Positions 1-40,413 of a stretch of DNA of 64,000 nt are shown here, piece after piece. Positions within the stretch are counted from its first letter, which is position 1, and each line of letters begins with the position of its first letter. The notes below the pieces were generated by a model. It was not told the origin of the DNA. It made no database searches and saw nothing but the letters and a program-made list of their open reading frames with translations. Both the position numbers and the translations under genes were made by a program. The DNA comes from Oreocharis arfaki (lineage: Eukaryota > Chordata > Aves > Passeriformes > Paramythiidae). The stretch spans positions 744,001-808,000 of the forward strand of contig VZRR01009913.1 in assembly GCA_013398015.1 (NCBI GenBank), in the 5' to 3' direction.

Positions 1-668
1 AGAGAACACTGTGCTAAATAAATAACAGATCCTCTCCCCAGTGCAGCCAACAGGCTGAGCAGAGCCCTGTGCTCCCTGGTGCTCTGATGCTGAGGTTTGC
101 TCCCCACTTGTGACACAGGACCTTCCCTTGAGAGTGGCCACGTGTGGTAGTGGGCTCACCTCAGCACAGCCATCAGTGCCAGGGGAGTGTGTGCAAGAAA
201 GGAAGAACTCAGTTCTACAGAACAGATCTCTCCACGTTACGGTCAGAATCCAGTCTGTAAATCAGAAAGGGGATTCTGTTTCCAGTGGCTTCTATTGTCC
301 CCTTCACTGACTTCAAGCTTCTTACTACAGAACATAGAAATGTTCTGAATGCAGTGTAGTTGTACAGTGCTAGTTAGACCTCACAGATCACTAGGATGGG
401 TTCAGTAAGTCATGAAATACAGAGACACCAACCAGAAAGGTATTTTGTTTCTTTGGTTGGTTGTGGGCATTCTTTTTTTTTATTTTATATTTTTTTAAAC
501 TTGAATTAGTGTCTAAAGTTTTCAGAAGAGCCAAAGTCCTCTTTTGTTGTTAAGTAATTATGGTGATGTGGCTTTTATTTTAGAGTTGGGTTTTGTTTGG
601 AGTTTTTTCTGTGTTTCTTTGGTTTTTAAACAGGCTGATTGTTTATTAACTTCTGCTTTTCTTTACAG
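1..668 (+). other. CUL1 intron, partial
   Basis: AT-rich sequence ending in the acceptor before 669. No exon of CUL1 is recognised here, so the preceding exon is off the left edge. Confidence 0.8.
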
Positions 669-774
669 CAAAAAATTAAGGGTAAATATCAATGTGCCAA
701 TGAAGACTGAACAGAAGCAAGAGCAAGAAACTACACACAAAAATATAGAGGAAGATAGGAAACTACTGATTCAG
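669..774 (+). CDS. CUL1: CUL1 exon, third from last
   Basis: Acceptor ttctttacag precedes 669 and donor gtgagt follows 774. The first base completes a codon (probably Asn) split with an exon before the window. The exon then reads KKLRVNINVPMKTEQ through KLLIQ (35 full codons). It encodes the cullin C-terminal segment just before the winged-helix B domain. Confidence 0.95.
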
Positions 775-2659
775 GTGAGTTTCATTGCAGAATGCTGCCA
801 TGAGCTCAGATCACAACTCTAATTATTTAATGACGTTAAATGTAGGGGTTTCTTAATTTTTTTTTTTTAGAAGATGGCATACCATTACAGTGCACTGTTA
901 AGAGTTTAAAAAATGTGTTTAAAATGTTCTTAAAGGTGATTGGAGTCTGTAGTAGAAACTGGAGGAAGGCATTTCTACAGATAGGACATGTTCTTCACAT
1001 CTGTTCTAACCTGATGTTGATGAGTGTTTGGGTTCCTTGGATGCACCCGCTCACCAGACCTTATCCTGGGTGAAAACTGAATAATAAAAAGTGGTAATAC
1101 CCAGGTAGTATGAAATTAACCGTGGTTTTATATCAGTTTGTTTGGAATCCGCTTGAGAGGCAGGGGAAGGAAATACAGATGTACCACTAAGAGAGTGTCA
1201 CAGTAAGGTTAGGTATATAAAGAAGTCTCTTTGCTGCACAAGTGGTTTTGTGTGGCCCTTGGTACCAGTTGGTGCTATTGTTACAGCTGACTGACTGTAA
1301 GCACAGTTCTAAAAATTCATGTGTCAAAACCACTTTTGATGACTGTGTGCTGTGTAGAGTCTGAGTTCCTGGAGTCTGTAGCTGACACTCGTGGGCAAGC
1401 TCCTTCCCGTCTGGTGCTCGAGTTGGTTGTGGTGGTGCTTCTGCACGAGCAGACATGTTCTCCTAGGGAAGTTAAATGGCTTTGTGCAGAGGGACAAGTA
1501 GTTTGCTCCTAAACACGCCTTCCTGCCTTTGCTGTGCAGGCTGCTATTGTGAGAATCATGAAAATGAGGAAGGTTCTGAAACACCAGCAACTGCTTGGAG
1601 AAGTGCTAACACAGCTGTCCTCAAGGTTCAAGCCACGAGTTCCTGTAATTAAGGTATGTGATAACCACATCTCTGAACCTGGATTCCAGGAGGTGAGGAG
1701 GATATGTATACATACAGAAGACGTGCTTCTGAATTAAAGGAAAGTTAAGGTGATGAGATGGGAGGGGCAAGGACAGATTTTTGAGTTGTAAGTAGGAAAT
1801 ATTTTAACCAGAAATATTGTATTTCTCTTAGGGTAACATCCATATTTCGCATTGTTGGCAGTGGTAGTAAAATTGTAGCAGGATTGCATCTTTTCACATC
1901 AGTGTCAGCTTACCATAGCCCTTGATCCAGGCTTACCTTTTGTTCCTGCTCTCCCAGTTGTGGGACTACAGCCAGCCACAGGATTGGCTCAATAAAACAG
2001 CTTCCTGCTTTCTTTTACAATAAAAATATTGGGGAGAGGGGTATTGTATTTAATTACTTACTCATAATTATATTGATTAATTATTCATTTATGTATATTA
2101 ATTTCTTCATCAGTTTGTCTAAGTGAGCTCAGCAGCGGTTTTTACATCCACAACCAAGGGTAGGTGGGGCAAAGAACAGGCAGTGAGAGCAGTTGCATAA
2201 ACTGGCATCAGTGCTGGGCAGTGACACAGGCAGCTCCTCACTGTAGCCACTGTCTTTAGTGACCTTACACAAGCTCTCTGCATCTTGGTGTAGTTCTTCA
2301 TTTGCTGTCTTACTATGAAGTTGCTCAGCATACTGATGATCTCCCAGTCACACCCTTGGAATGGCACCCAGTAAGTGTAATTCAGTTTAGTGGATTAGCA
2401 AAGCCCACTGCTCGGATGTGGTCAGAAAGAGGAGAGTGAACTGCTGTGGTTTGTGTCTTTTGCCTACTCCCATCCTCTGCTTTGGCAGGGAACTCCCTTG
2501 GGGGTCAAAATCAAAGTTTGTAGCAGAGAGAGGGCTTTTGTGCCCATATCCCACCACTTACCTCTGTTCCTCCCACAGAAATGCATCGACATCCTCATTG
2601 AGAAGGAGTACTTGGAACGTGTAGATGGTGAGAAGGACACCTACAGTTACTTGGCTTAA
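669..2659 (+). CDS. CUL1: CUL1 (cullin-1), last three coding exons
   Basis: Cullin-1 is the scaffold of SCF (SKP1-CUL1-F-box) ubiquitin ligases; its C-terminus binds RBX1 and is activated by NEDD8 conjugation. Three exons (669-774, 1540-1653, 2579-2659) join in phase into the final 99 residues, corresponding to about residues 678-776 of the 776-residue human protein as I recall it. Visible landmarks are the neddylation motif IVRIMKMRK, the winged-helix stretch HQQLLGEVLTQLSSRF and the terminal sequence DTYSYLA. All three junctions have AG acceptors and GT donors, and the reading frame is intact. The rest of the gene lies upstream of the window. The C-terminal tail matches cullin-1 rather than other cullins. 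Convergent EZH2 downstream supports the assignment through synteny. Confidence 0.96.
775..1539 (+). other. CUL1 intron
   Basis: 765 bp, GT-AG. Short overlapping frames at 1187-1590 on both strands have no recognisable content. No repeats seen. Confidence 0.85.
1540..1653 (+). CDS. CUL1: CUL1 exon, second from last, with the neddylation site
   Basis: Acceptor gctgtgcag, donor gtatgtg; 38 whole codons, phase 0 at both ends. It starts AAIVRIMKMRKVLKH. The lysine of IMK, codon AAA at 1561-1563, corresponds to human CUL1 K720, the NEDD8 acceptor. The exon ends in VPVIK. Confidence 0.97.
1654..2578 (+). other. CUL1 last intron
   Basis: 925 bp, GT-AG, no embedded gene recognised. Confidence 0.85.
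2579..2659 (+). CDS. CUL1: CUL1 terminal coding exon
   Basis: Acceptor cctcccacag. The exon reads KCIDILIEKEYLERVDG through TYSYLA and stops at TAA 2657-2659. This is the invariant C-terminal tail of the cullin family, in its CUL1-specific form. Confidence 0.97.
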   Translation, partial: KCIDILIEKEYLERVDGEKDTYSYLA

Positions 2660-3210
2660 CGTTTTTATTAGCAATTACCTGACTGTGTGACACTCAGCAA
2701 GTAGGTATGTGATGGAATGAAAGCGACAGAACTTCATAGCAGCCACCCTGCTGCCATTTGGACCTCCCTTTTTAATGACTGAGACCAGGACTCCACCAGC
2801 CAGTCTCAGATTTACATCAGAACTGCTCAGGATTGATACATTTCAAATATGTAAATATGGACACCAATGCCATTTAACCTAATTTAAGAACAGAAAGGAA
2901 TCAGACCCTTCTCGTTTAAGGGTTGCATGCTACTGCATTTAAATCAATACATTGGCTATATGATAAACAGCTGCCATCACAGGCAGCACTTATACATGTT
3001 GGCAGCACTTGGAGAGCGAGTCTGAATGGACCCATGTGTAATCTGCTATGAAAAACCATTTGTATAGTGTGTTTCATTTTTTAATGTGTGATAAATAATA
3101 AAAAAAAATTTAAAAGATTTCTGTACAAGTTGCATTTGGTTTTATTGTTTTAAGTTTCATGACTTATCTTTCTAAATGTAAATAAAAGGTATAATGGTTA
3201 TGAAAGCTAT
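2660..3210 (+). other. CUL1: CUL1 3' untranslated region (approximate end)
   Basis: Sequence after the CUL1 stop with no reading frame. AATAAA hexamers at 3097-3102 and 3181-3186 are the probable polyadenylation signals; a third at 3341-3346 and a fourth at 3492-3497 could serve longer forms. The true cleavage site cannot be fixed from sequence alone. Confidence 0.75.
3181..3186 (+). terminator. CUL1 candidate polyadenylation signal
   Basis: Canonical AATAAA about 520 bases after the stop codon, following another at 3097-3102 and lying in A/T-rich sequence. Either may be used; this one is followed by a GU-rich stretch (ggtataatggttatg). Confidence 0.55.
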
Positions 3211-5164
3211 TAGAAATTCGTTTTGCTTTTCCTCCCCATTTTCTGGTGCTTTAAGAACATTTTGTTCTCTGAAGAAATTGTCATCTATCATTATCTGCGC
3301 ATGTTATTTCTTTTTGAAGAAGAAATGTCTGCACTTGGAAAATAAAAGAAATTTGTGATGATTTCACAAGTTATGCAGAACAGAAGATACTCAGAGTATA
3401 TGTGGCAATGCTTGGTCATCTGAAACTGGAGCTGGTTTTATATTGCTCATTGTGCTATAAGATGCATCACTCTTGCATAAATGCTGCCTGGAATAAAGGA
3501 GGTTTAGGCTGCCCATTTCTTTGACTAGATCAGAAAATTGAGTTTGTTTCTAAAGATTAATTCCCATTAAATGCAACCTGTGATGGGAATTAAAATACTT
3601 TTGAGTGTTACTACATCTACCTTGATTGACCAGGCCTCATTCCGTTCTTCTCTCAAGATTTTATGAAATGAATATTGGTTTTCCACATGCTACAAGCAAA
3701 ATGCTGACATCCTCACAGGTCTCATTTTTGGTAATTGATATTTTCTAATTTTCATGGTGAAAAGAACTTAACTTCTGTAGCCATTTTACTCTTTAGAGAA
3801 TTTGTGATTTCTTCAGTGTTTCTTCTCCCAGGAAGGGAGCCAGGTTTTGTGTTGCTAATGTTTTTCTATTGAGGGAAACAAATGGTTACAGTTGAACTCT
3901 GGGTTTAAAAAACTATTATGGAGCCGTACTAGATGTGATCCAGACTGATTTGGAAAAAGGGAGGGGTGTCATCTGCACCTGAGCTTTTGTGTGTTTGCTA
4001 TTTCTGTTCTGAAAGAGCTGAAGACTGCCATTATGGGCAATAGAAGCATCTTGCTCCTCAGTTTTAAAATTGCTTTTGGAAATTTAGAAGAGTGGAGTTT
4101 GTGATGCCTCTTCAATTTTTTTTTTTTAAGATGCTGCTTCGTTTTTGCAAACCCTTCTTGCAGAAAGTTCAGGGCTAGTAGATTGTTGTAGCAGGATCTG
4201 GTAAAATGACAAAGAAGCAGCCTGAATTCCCTTCTTAGTTGGAAGGCCAGAAAGCACCTGCTCTGAGCTGCCTTTCAAAGCCTGGGGCTGGTTAAAGCAG
4301 TGCTTTGTGTACTGTGCATCCAGCTTCAGGCCAGGAGCTGTGCTCTACCCAGGCAGGGAGAAAATCAGGTTTTTACTGTTGTTTTCCTCATGAACTCTTA
4401 GTTCTTGGGCCATGTGGCAGCTGCCTGCTGTACATAGAGTATGGAAACAGGAAGAGCTGAACTCAGCCTGAGGCTTAGAGCCCCCTCAGTGCAGAATTAA
4501 ATGGCCACCATGGACAGGATTTCTTGGAATCAGTTTGGTAATAAATGCCACCCTGTGCCTGCCCTCCCACTGCAGCTGATTTGACCAGAGCATTTGTGTT
4601 TTACCTCACAAGGGGCTGCAGAGTTCACAATCCACTTGGAAGTAAGAAATAAATATGGTAGCCCTGTACAAGATCCAAACAGGCAGCTAGTTGCTATCTA
4701 AATGATTCTGGATAAAAACTATACATTTCTCCTCTGCATCTCTTAATTTTTTACAGTATGTGTAATTACTGTTGTATTCATCATTGAGTTTGGTGCTTCA
4801 GAGAAGCCACAATGAGGGCACCTTGTACCACAGCTTTATCTTGAAAGCAGTGTTTGTCACAGAAATTACTGTGGCAGTTGTAGGAGTTCCTGGGCTGCAG
4901 CCCTTACTCCAGAGAACATGGATGTAGCTGCATGCCAAGGGAGTAGAGAAGCTGCACTCCCACACCTGTCTCACTTAGGTACTGCAGCACTACAAGCACC
5001 TGACTGACAGCTACACTGTTTGCATCTTCACACTGATCGTAAATGTGACCCAGAGTAACAGGAACAGGAGGAGACAAGTATGGAGCTGCCTTGGCACACA
5101 AGTTACAAGTTAAATTCAAATTACTTCCTCAAGGGGCTGACACAAAATTCCAACTCAGTTCCAG
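3211..5164. other. CUL1-EZH2 convergent intergenic interval
   Basis: About 2 kb between the two 3' ends. I see no gene, RNA or recognisable transposon. It may contain tails of alternative CUL1 transcripts using the AATAAA at 3341 or 3492. A T-run at about 4117-4128 is the only low-complexity feature. Confidence 0.7.
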
Positions 5165-5178
5165 TAAAAACGAAGAAG

Positions 5179-5186
5179 TTCAAGTA
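5179..5186 (-). promoter_or_regulatory. miR-26 seed match, 8mer
   Basis: Minus strand TACTTGAA, full 8mer match to the miR-26 seed, lying just after the AATAAA. It is in the mature UTR only if cleavage occurs beyond it, as the human 3' end suggests. Confidence 0.6.
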
Positions 5187-5189
5187 TCC

Positions 5190-5195
5190 TTTATT
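5190..5195 (-). terminator. EZH2: EZH2 polyadenylation signal
   Basis: AATAAA on the minus strand about 245 nt after the stop, in the block TTGAATAAAGGATACTTGAA that closely resembles the end of the human transcript. Cleavage is expected near 5165-5180. Confidence 0.85.
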
Positions 5196-5317
5196 CAAGG
5201 TTGAAAAATGTACCACACCACATTATTGCAAAAGTTCATAGGTACAAAACACTTTGCAGCTGGTGAGAAGGCAATAAAAAGTTGGTTTTTTTAAAATTTG
5301 TTACTATAAATTACTGT

Positions 5318-5325
5318 TACAGTAC
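5318..5325 (-). promoter_or_regulatory. miR-101 seed match, 8mer
   Basis: Minus strand GTACTGTA: a full match to miR-101 seed positions 2-8 plus A opposite position 1. miR-101 control of EZH2 through two 3'UTR sites is established in mammals; conservation of the site is seen here, function in this species is inferred. Confidence 0.8.
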
Positions 5326-5378
5326 TTTGCAAATACAGAATTTCAAATTGCATCATTTTTATTTTTCTAAAATTGCCC

Positions 5379-5385
5379 ACAGTAC
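5379..5385 (-). promoter_or_regulatory. miR-101 seed match, 7mer
   Basis: Minus strand GTACTGT followed by G: a 7mer-m8 match for miR-101 about 60 nt nearer the stop than the 8mer. The pair reproduces the two-site arrangement described in mammals. Confidence 0.78.
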
Positions 5386-5426
5386 TAGAAATTCCTGAAG
5401 ATAAGGCAGCTGTTTGTTTAAAAGAA

Positions 5427-5433
5427 GAGGTAG
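5427..5433 (-). promoter_or_regulatory. let-7 seed match close to the stop codon
   Basis: Minus strand CTACCTC, a 7mer-m8 let-7 match, begins 6 nt after the stop codon. Sites this close are usually cleared by ribosomes, so activity is doubtful even though the human UTR has a similar motif. Confidence 0.5.
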
Positions 5434-5439
5434 CTGGTG

Positions 5440-34477
<29,038 letters not shown>

Positions 34478-37400
34478 GATTATCCTACAAGAGACAATGT
34501 CATGTTAGTATTACCAAATCTGACACCACTGCTTACAAAGAAGTCAGATAGGAGAGCAACATTTCTTTAATATCTTTCATATCCAATTCCTTTAATTCCT
34601 TTCAATCACACACTTGCAATACCATCCCAATCCAACAGAAAAAAGGGAAAACATATTAAAGTGATAGACACCGGAAAACAGTAATTTTAATTGCAAATCA
34701 GTGGACCCTTCACATTTGCACTTCTAATGCCTCTATACAAAAAGGTATCTGATGGATTCAAAGGGGTGAAGAGAAGCAAATCAAGATTCCCACTGCAAAG
34801 ATAGACTTGTTCTCACAAGAAGCCTTGTAAATTAACTTCCAGAGAACTATGTTCACGGCAGACAAACCTTTTCCTCCTTGCAGGAGGGGTCTTCTTCACT
34901 AAGACACCAACTCCTACAATAGACTCCTGGAGTTGACCTCAAGTACAAAGAGGTACCTCAAGGAGTACCCAGGTCTCCCACCCAGCCACTCAAGAGTGAA
35001 AAAGTTGTAGAAATTCAGACAATGAGTTTTGAAACAGCCAGAATAAGAGACTTTGCTCTTTTGTCAAGTATTCTATAAGACCACAAACTGCCCACTGATT
35101 CCACTTACTGATCGCCCTCCTAGTGCCAAGTGGTTCATTTTTATGTTACAGGACTGTTGGCAATGAAGTTGTATTTTTATGTTATAATCCAAATGCCTTG
35201 CTAGAATATGCCAATCTGTTCTGTATTTTTCAAAATCAAGGACCGTATGCTACAATTATGCTGGCAACGACTATTTTGACAGCATCCTGAAACTAAACCA
35301 CTACATCAAAGACTGGCTTCTTCTCAAGAGCTGCACTGTAAAACCTACAATATTTCACTCAATAGCTCAAAATATCATTCACCATAGCCACAATGGAAAG
35401 GCTGAAACATCCAGTTGCCCAAGGTTAATACATTCTCAAACAAGCATAATCAGTTTGAGCAGAAACAATCCCAGTCCTTCTAATTACCAAGGTAGGTCAA
35501 CATGAACAGAGGTGTCATCTTTGGGCTCAAATCCAATGCCCACACTACAGCTCCCTTGACAGTCACAGGTACAGCTTTATCCAGCTTACCGTCCTATTTT
35601 CATCAGTCCTGTACAGGTCAGATTTGAGTTCTATCAGACTTTATGATAATGATGAGAAGAAGAAATCAATACACAATCTGTTTATTCTTAAGACTATGCA
35701 TTCATTTACAGTGAACAAGAAGGTAGTAAGTCTACAAGAGCCTGAACCCATTTTCATGCAAGACTAATAAGATTTAATAATAATATTTTGTAAGAAAAAA
35801 TGCTAGGGTTTTAGATTTAGAACGAAAAATAATCTACAAACAAATAGCAGAACTGCCAACACAAATAACGGGACATATCCTTTGAGGAAAAAAGACACAG
35901 GATACACAAAACTACATAATGCAGCCGACTAGATGGAGGGGGAGGATGGACAACTAACATTGGGAGGTAAATCTAAAACAAAGTGTCAATCACAATTACC
36001 CTGCTTCCATGCACAAGGCAGCAAGTAGAATCCACCTGCATCTCATTGACCACAACACCAGTGGTTACAAAAGATAAAAAAATAAAACTATAAATAAAAA
36101 AATAATACTGGACCATTCATTGATAGAACACAGACAAGACATACAGTGATTCAAAGTGCACTAAGATATTGAATAGAGAGCAGCATAAAAGAATTACAAA
36201 GTATAGAAAATACACTGTATTGTATGCTAAACTAAGCAAAGTAAAAACATTGAAAATCAACCCACTAACTGGAAATAAATTAGACATAGAATAAGTACCA
36301 TTAAATAACAGACAATCTCAACTTGTAAGCAATACAGAACATCAAAATTGCTTCAGTTATGATTCAGCCAAAAGACATGGAAAAAGCATCAATGAACTCA
36401 AAAGATAAATGAAAGCTCAGCTGACAATACTGAAGTAACATTGCCCATACAACTGAAACAGATTACATTTACTTACTCTAATACTGCACCAAACACACCC
36501 TTCTTATTCTAGTTTCCTGGATAATAACAAATTACTCTGGCTTAAAAAAAGCTTTCTTAACTGAAATTAAATTGCCTGATAAGCCCTGCTCATCAGAAGC
36601 AGATCTATATAGAAATCACATATAATTAGATTAAAAACAACAACAAACACACAAACCCAACAGAACTTCCATCTTTCTTTCATACAACTTAAATACAGCC
36701 CCATGAAGACCCCACAAACAAGGATTTAAGACCTGAGAGAAATACATCCGCGACAAAAAAAAAAAAAATCCAATCTATTCAATTTTCCAGTAATAAATAT
36801 CATTGTTATCTGTGGTATTAAAATGGTAACAAAATAATACTTCATAAGAAGATAAGTACTTCCTTTTAAAACACTCAGGTTATTCACCTGAAAACAAACA
36901 TAACTTATAAGAACACTCTCCTCTTGCACTAGTTATCTGGGGTACAGCACAGACAACTTAGTGGTCAAGGCACCAAATAATACATGATAGAAAATGAAAA
37001 AAAAAAAAAAAAGTACTGTTGCTTATGTCAAGTTATGGCAAGAAAAAGATCTCCTACATACAAGCCATAATGTTAATGTGCAACAGTCAGTGGGATATAC
37101 ATCATATATTAAGTCCAATATGTATAAACAAATTTAAAATTATATCTTAAATGGCAAGTCCATTTTAAGAGAAAAAGCACTGATTGGAAAGGAAGCATAT
37201 GCACAAATAAAGTATAGAAAAAAATCATATCTAAGGAAAAAAAAATGTCCTGGATGAATGTTTGCAAAAAAATTTCAGGAATTGTTAAAATTAATATATT
37301 AATGGTCTCTCAGCAGCAGAGCCAAGTGAACAGTGTTTGTATGTTTTCGGGCAGTCTAACATAACCAAAGTAGAATTACAGTGTTGCCAACATATGTACT

Positions 37401-40272
37401 GTGGTAGGAGACAATCGGGTTTGTGTCCCAAATCTCAGAAGAAAGTACAGAATAAAAATAAGCCAGGACAGGGGCAGGGCAGGAAGAGCATATTCATAGA
37501 GTTAATTCTCACAGTGCAATTGATCTATCATCCTCCCACTAGGACTACAAACGCCAATGATGATTTCTCATGTCAGTTCAAAGGTTGTCCCCAAAACTAT
37601 AAATTTAAGAAGCTAGACCTGAAAAACTGGGATAAGAAGTTTCACAGGCAAGGATAACCAGTGTTAGGAAGCAAAAAACGAAACAGAACTATGAAAGTAG
37701 GGTGCTGGACACTACTTCCATCCCTGAAAGCAAAAGTAATTTGGAGAATTAAAAGACTTCAGTGAAACATCAACATAATCTCTGGGGCAAGTTCAGTGTT
37801 GTAGAAGCTGTCTGAAGCCTGCTAGTGGTCTACTTGCCTAGTACCTGAGTGCAAGACAAACCTCTCCCAAATCACTTTCTCGTGCACATAAACAGTAGAA
37901 ATGGTGAAAGTACTCTGAACTGTAACAGACTACACAGTTCCCACTTTGCTAGACAAGAAAAAAACCTGTACATGTTCCTTAAACTACATTGTATGGGAAT
38001 TGCAGCTAGGACTGCAGAGCACAAAAACTAGTGAACGTTAAGATCAATTGGACAGAACTAGTCAACTTTTCATATTGTTTCAGAAATTCCCTACAGCCAC
38101 CGAAGTAGCACAAGCTAAATCCCATCTGTCTGAGAATAGTTAAGCCTGTCTTAAGACAGCACAGTTTGAAACCATTTCCATTTAATAAATAAAACATGAC
38201 ACTGATTGTCTTAGTGCAATGGTCTGATTCCGAGAGCCCCTAGGCCTTGTCCCTCATCTCCGTCCCCATTTCCCCTTCTGAATCCCACTAGTTGTTTGTA
38301 TTGTTTTAAAATTTTATTCTTTCTCTCTTTTTTAATCCTTTTGATTAAAATGGTCCAGAGAAACCATCTAACTGCCAAAGAGCCAAGTCCTGAGAAGTTC
38401 TAGCCAAAAAAGGGGGGAAAAAAAAAAAAAAGAAACTATGAAGCAGCCAACTGAGTTATTTATGGGCAGAGTATTCTGTCTCCAGAACAGATACAAAGAA
38501 AGCAAGCCTAACTCCAAAGCAGTGATACTGTTTCTAGAGACAGCTCTTCTCCCAGAGTGCACAATGACTTCCAAGCAAAACCTGAGCTAACCTCCACAGA
38601 TCTCACCCGGCATCACAGCAAGGAGGAAAACCTTGCCATAACTCCCTGCACCCTATTTGCAGAAGCGGGAACACTGCGGACTGTCTCATTCCACACTGGG
38701 CAAAGCCACAGCAAAAAAGGAGATAATTATACTAACGAGAGGACCAATGTTATTCCAGACCCCCACCAAGTACAAGAAAAATAAGAAAACTAACCCCTCT
38801 TGAGGAGAACAACAAGGGGGTATTAGGAATGAGACATACTAAAGCCACCTAAACACCAATTTAAAAGAAAAATCTACAAGAAAATAGAAACAAAGACATA
38901 ACTATTCTTCTCAGTTTCTACTCATACTTGCCTAGCTGGAAACCAAAAACAAAAAACAGCAGTGTCCTAAAGCATACGCATTTGTTTTTTAAAGAAACCA
39001 TGCTGAGCATTTCATAATTCTGTACAAGACCCACATTCTTTACAGTAAGTTTTTAAGAAAATTCATGTCTATAAGCTTAAATTAGGCAACATTTACTTTC
39101 AGCAGACAAATTGTGTACAATACATCTAGGATTCACAATGAGACAATAAAGTAAAACAATTTCAGCTCAAATTGCTCCTGTTTTGCCTATAGAACCTAGA
39201 AATAGCCTTATTTAAACACAACCTCCTATTTTTCTTTGATCATTTTGGCAATATCTATCAGTGACAGACAAGCACACAGATAATTCTCTAAATCAGGCAA
39301 CCTATTCAAACAGTCATATGGCTGGCAAAAACTATATTTAAGCTCCTCTGGCTACCATGCCAAATTTCAGGAAAAAAGACAAATTAATAAAAATTTTCAA
39401 CTGAGAATCATGGGAGAACAAATGAGGGGGCCTGCCCTTTTGAAAGAACACTATTAGTTTGTAACTGTGCTTAATATTACACAATATTTTAAACTGTAGA
39501 AACATTACATTATCTTCCCACTACTCAGGATTCCTGTTTGGAGATATTTATGAATTAAAACATATTTTGTACAGTATAGTATAATTTATGAGTTCTTTTT
39601 TTTGTGAATCAATCTACACTCATAAGGTTATTCACATACTTTAAATATATGCTACTACAATACAGCACTTCAGAGCACTCTTAACTACCAGTTTCAGTGC
39701 AGGGGGTGGGAGGACAGTGAGGTTGGAGGAGAATATAAAACCCAGTGGAGAAACTGCACTTGAAATCTGACGCAAATAGAATAATGAACTAAGTAATCAT
39801 GGGGTTTTGATGCCTAGAGTAACGGGAAATTAATGAAGGGATGAAATAATTCAGCTGGGGCATGGCCAGGTAGGGGAGAAGTACTGCTTCTACCTCCCAC
39901 AAAGCCAAATGCTTTCACACGTGCTTCTCAGAAGCTGGAGGTCAAAAGGAATGTATTTAACCACAGGACCCTGCTCAATGGGCGAGACCACAGTGCCGCT
40001 GGATCTCTCGTCCAGCTCACCTTCAGCATGCCCACAGCCCAGTCTACAGTGACCTACTGCCACTGACAGCAAAGCTCAAAGCCTGCACCTGTGCTGGCTT
40101 CTGGAGCTGTCATTTCAAACACTATACACTTACTAATTTAGAGACAGTACATCACGAAAGTACTCACCAAAGTAACTTCCTCAGCAGTGATGGCACCTTA
40201 CCATCATCTCACCCTTCCCAACTCTTTATTTTCACCCCAGTACAGCTCATTAACTGGATTCAACTGACCAGT

Positions 40273-40413
40273 GATAAATAAAAGCCCACTTTTGCAATTG
40301 TTTTCTGAAATACAGATGAGATAAATAAAAGCCCACTTTTGCAATTGTTTTCTGAAATACAGATGAGATAAATAAAAGCCCACTTTTGCAATTGTTTTCT
40401 GAAATACAGATGA
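40273..40413. repeat. 47-bp tandem repeat, three identical copies
   Basis: Copies begin at 40273, 40320 and 40367. Each starts gataaataaaagcccacttt and ends tctgaaatacagatga, and by eye all three are identical over 47 bp. The open frames that cross it are a by-product of the repeat. A recent or actively homogenised minisatellite in EZH2 intron 1. Confidence 0.95.

Larger units (their letters stand above)
5172..5439 (-). other. EZH2: EZH2 3' untranslated region
   Basis: About 260 nt from the TGA to the expected cleavage region after AATAAA at 5195-5190. The length and several blocks match the human 3'UTR as I remember it. It contains seed matches for miR-101 (two), miR-26 and let-7, listed separately. 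Confidence 0.88.

Noticed and set aside
1187..1590. Overlapping frames on both strands in a CUL1 intron
   Set aside because: No domain, no splice logic, and they overlap the true CUL1 exon at 1540 in another frame.
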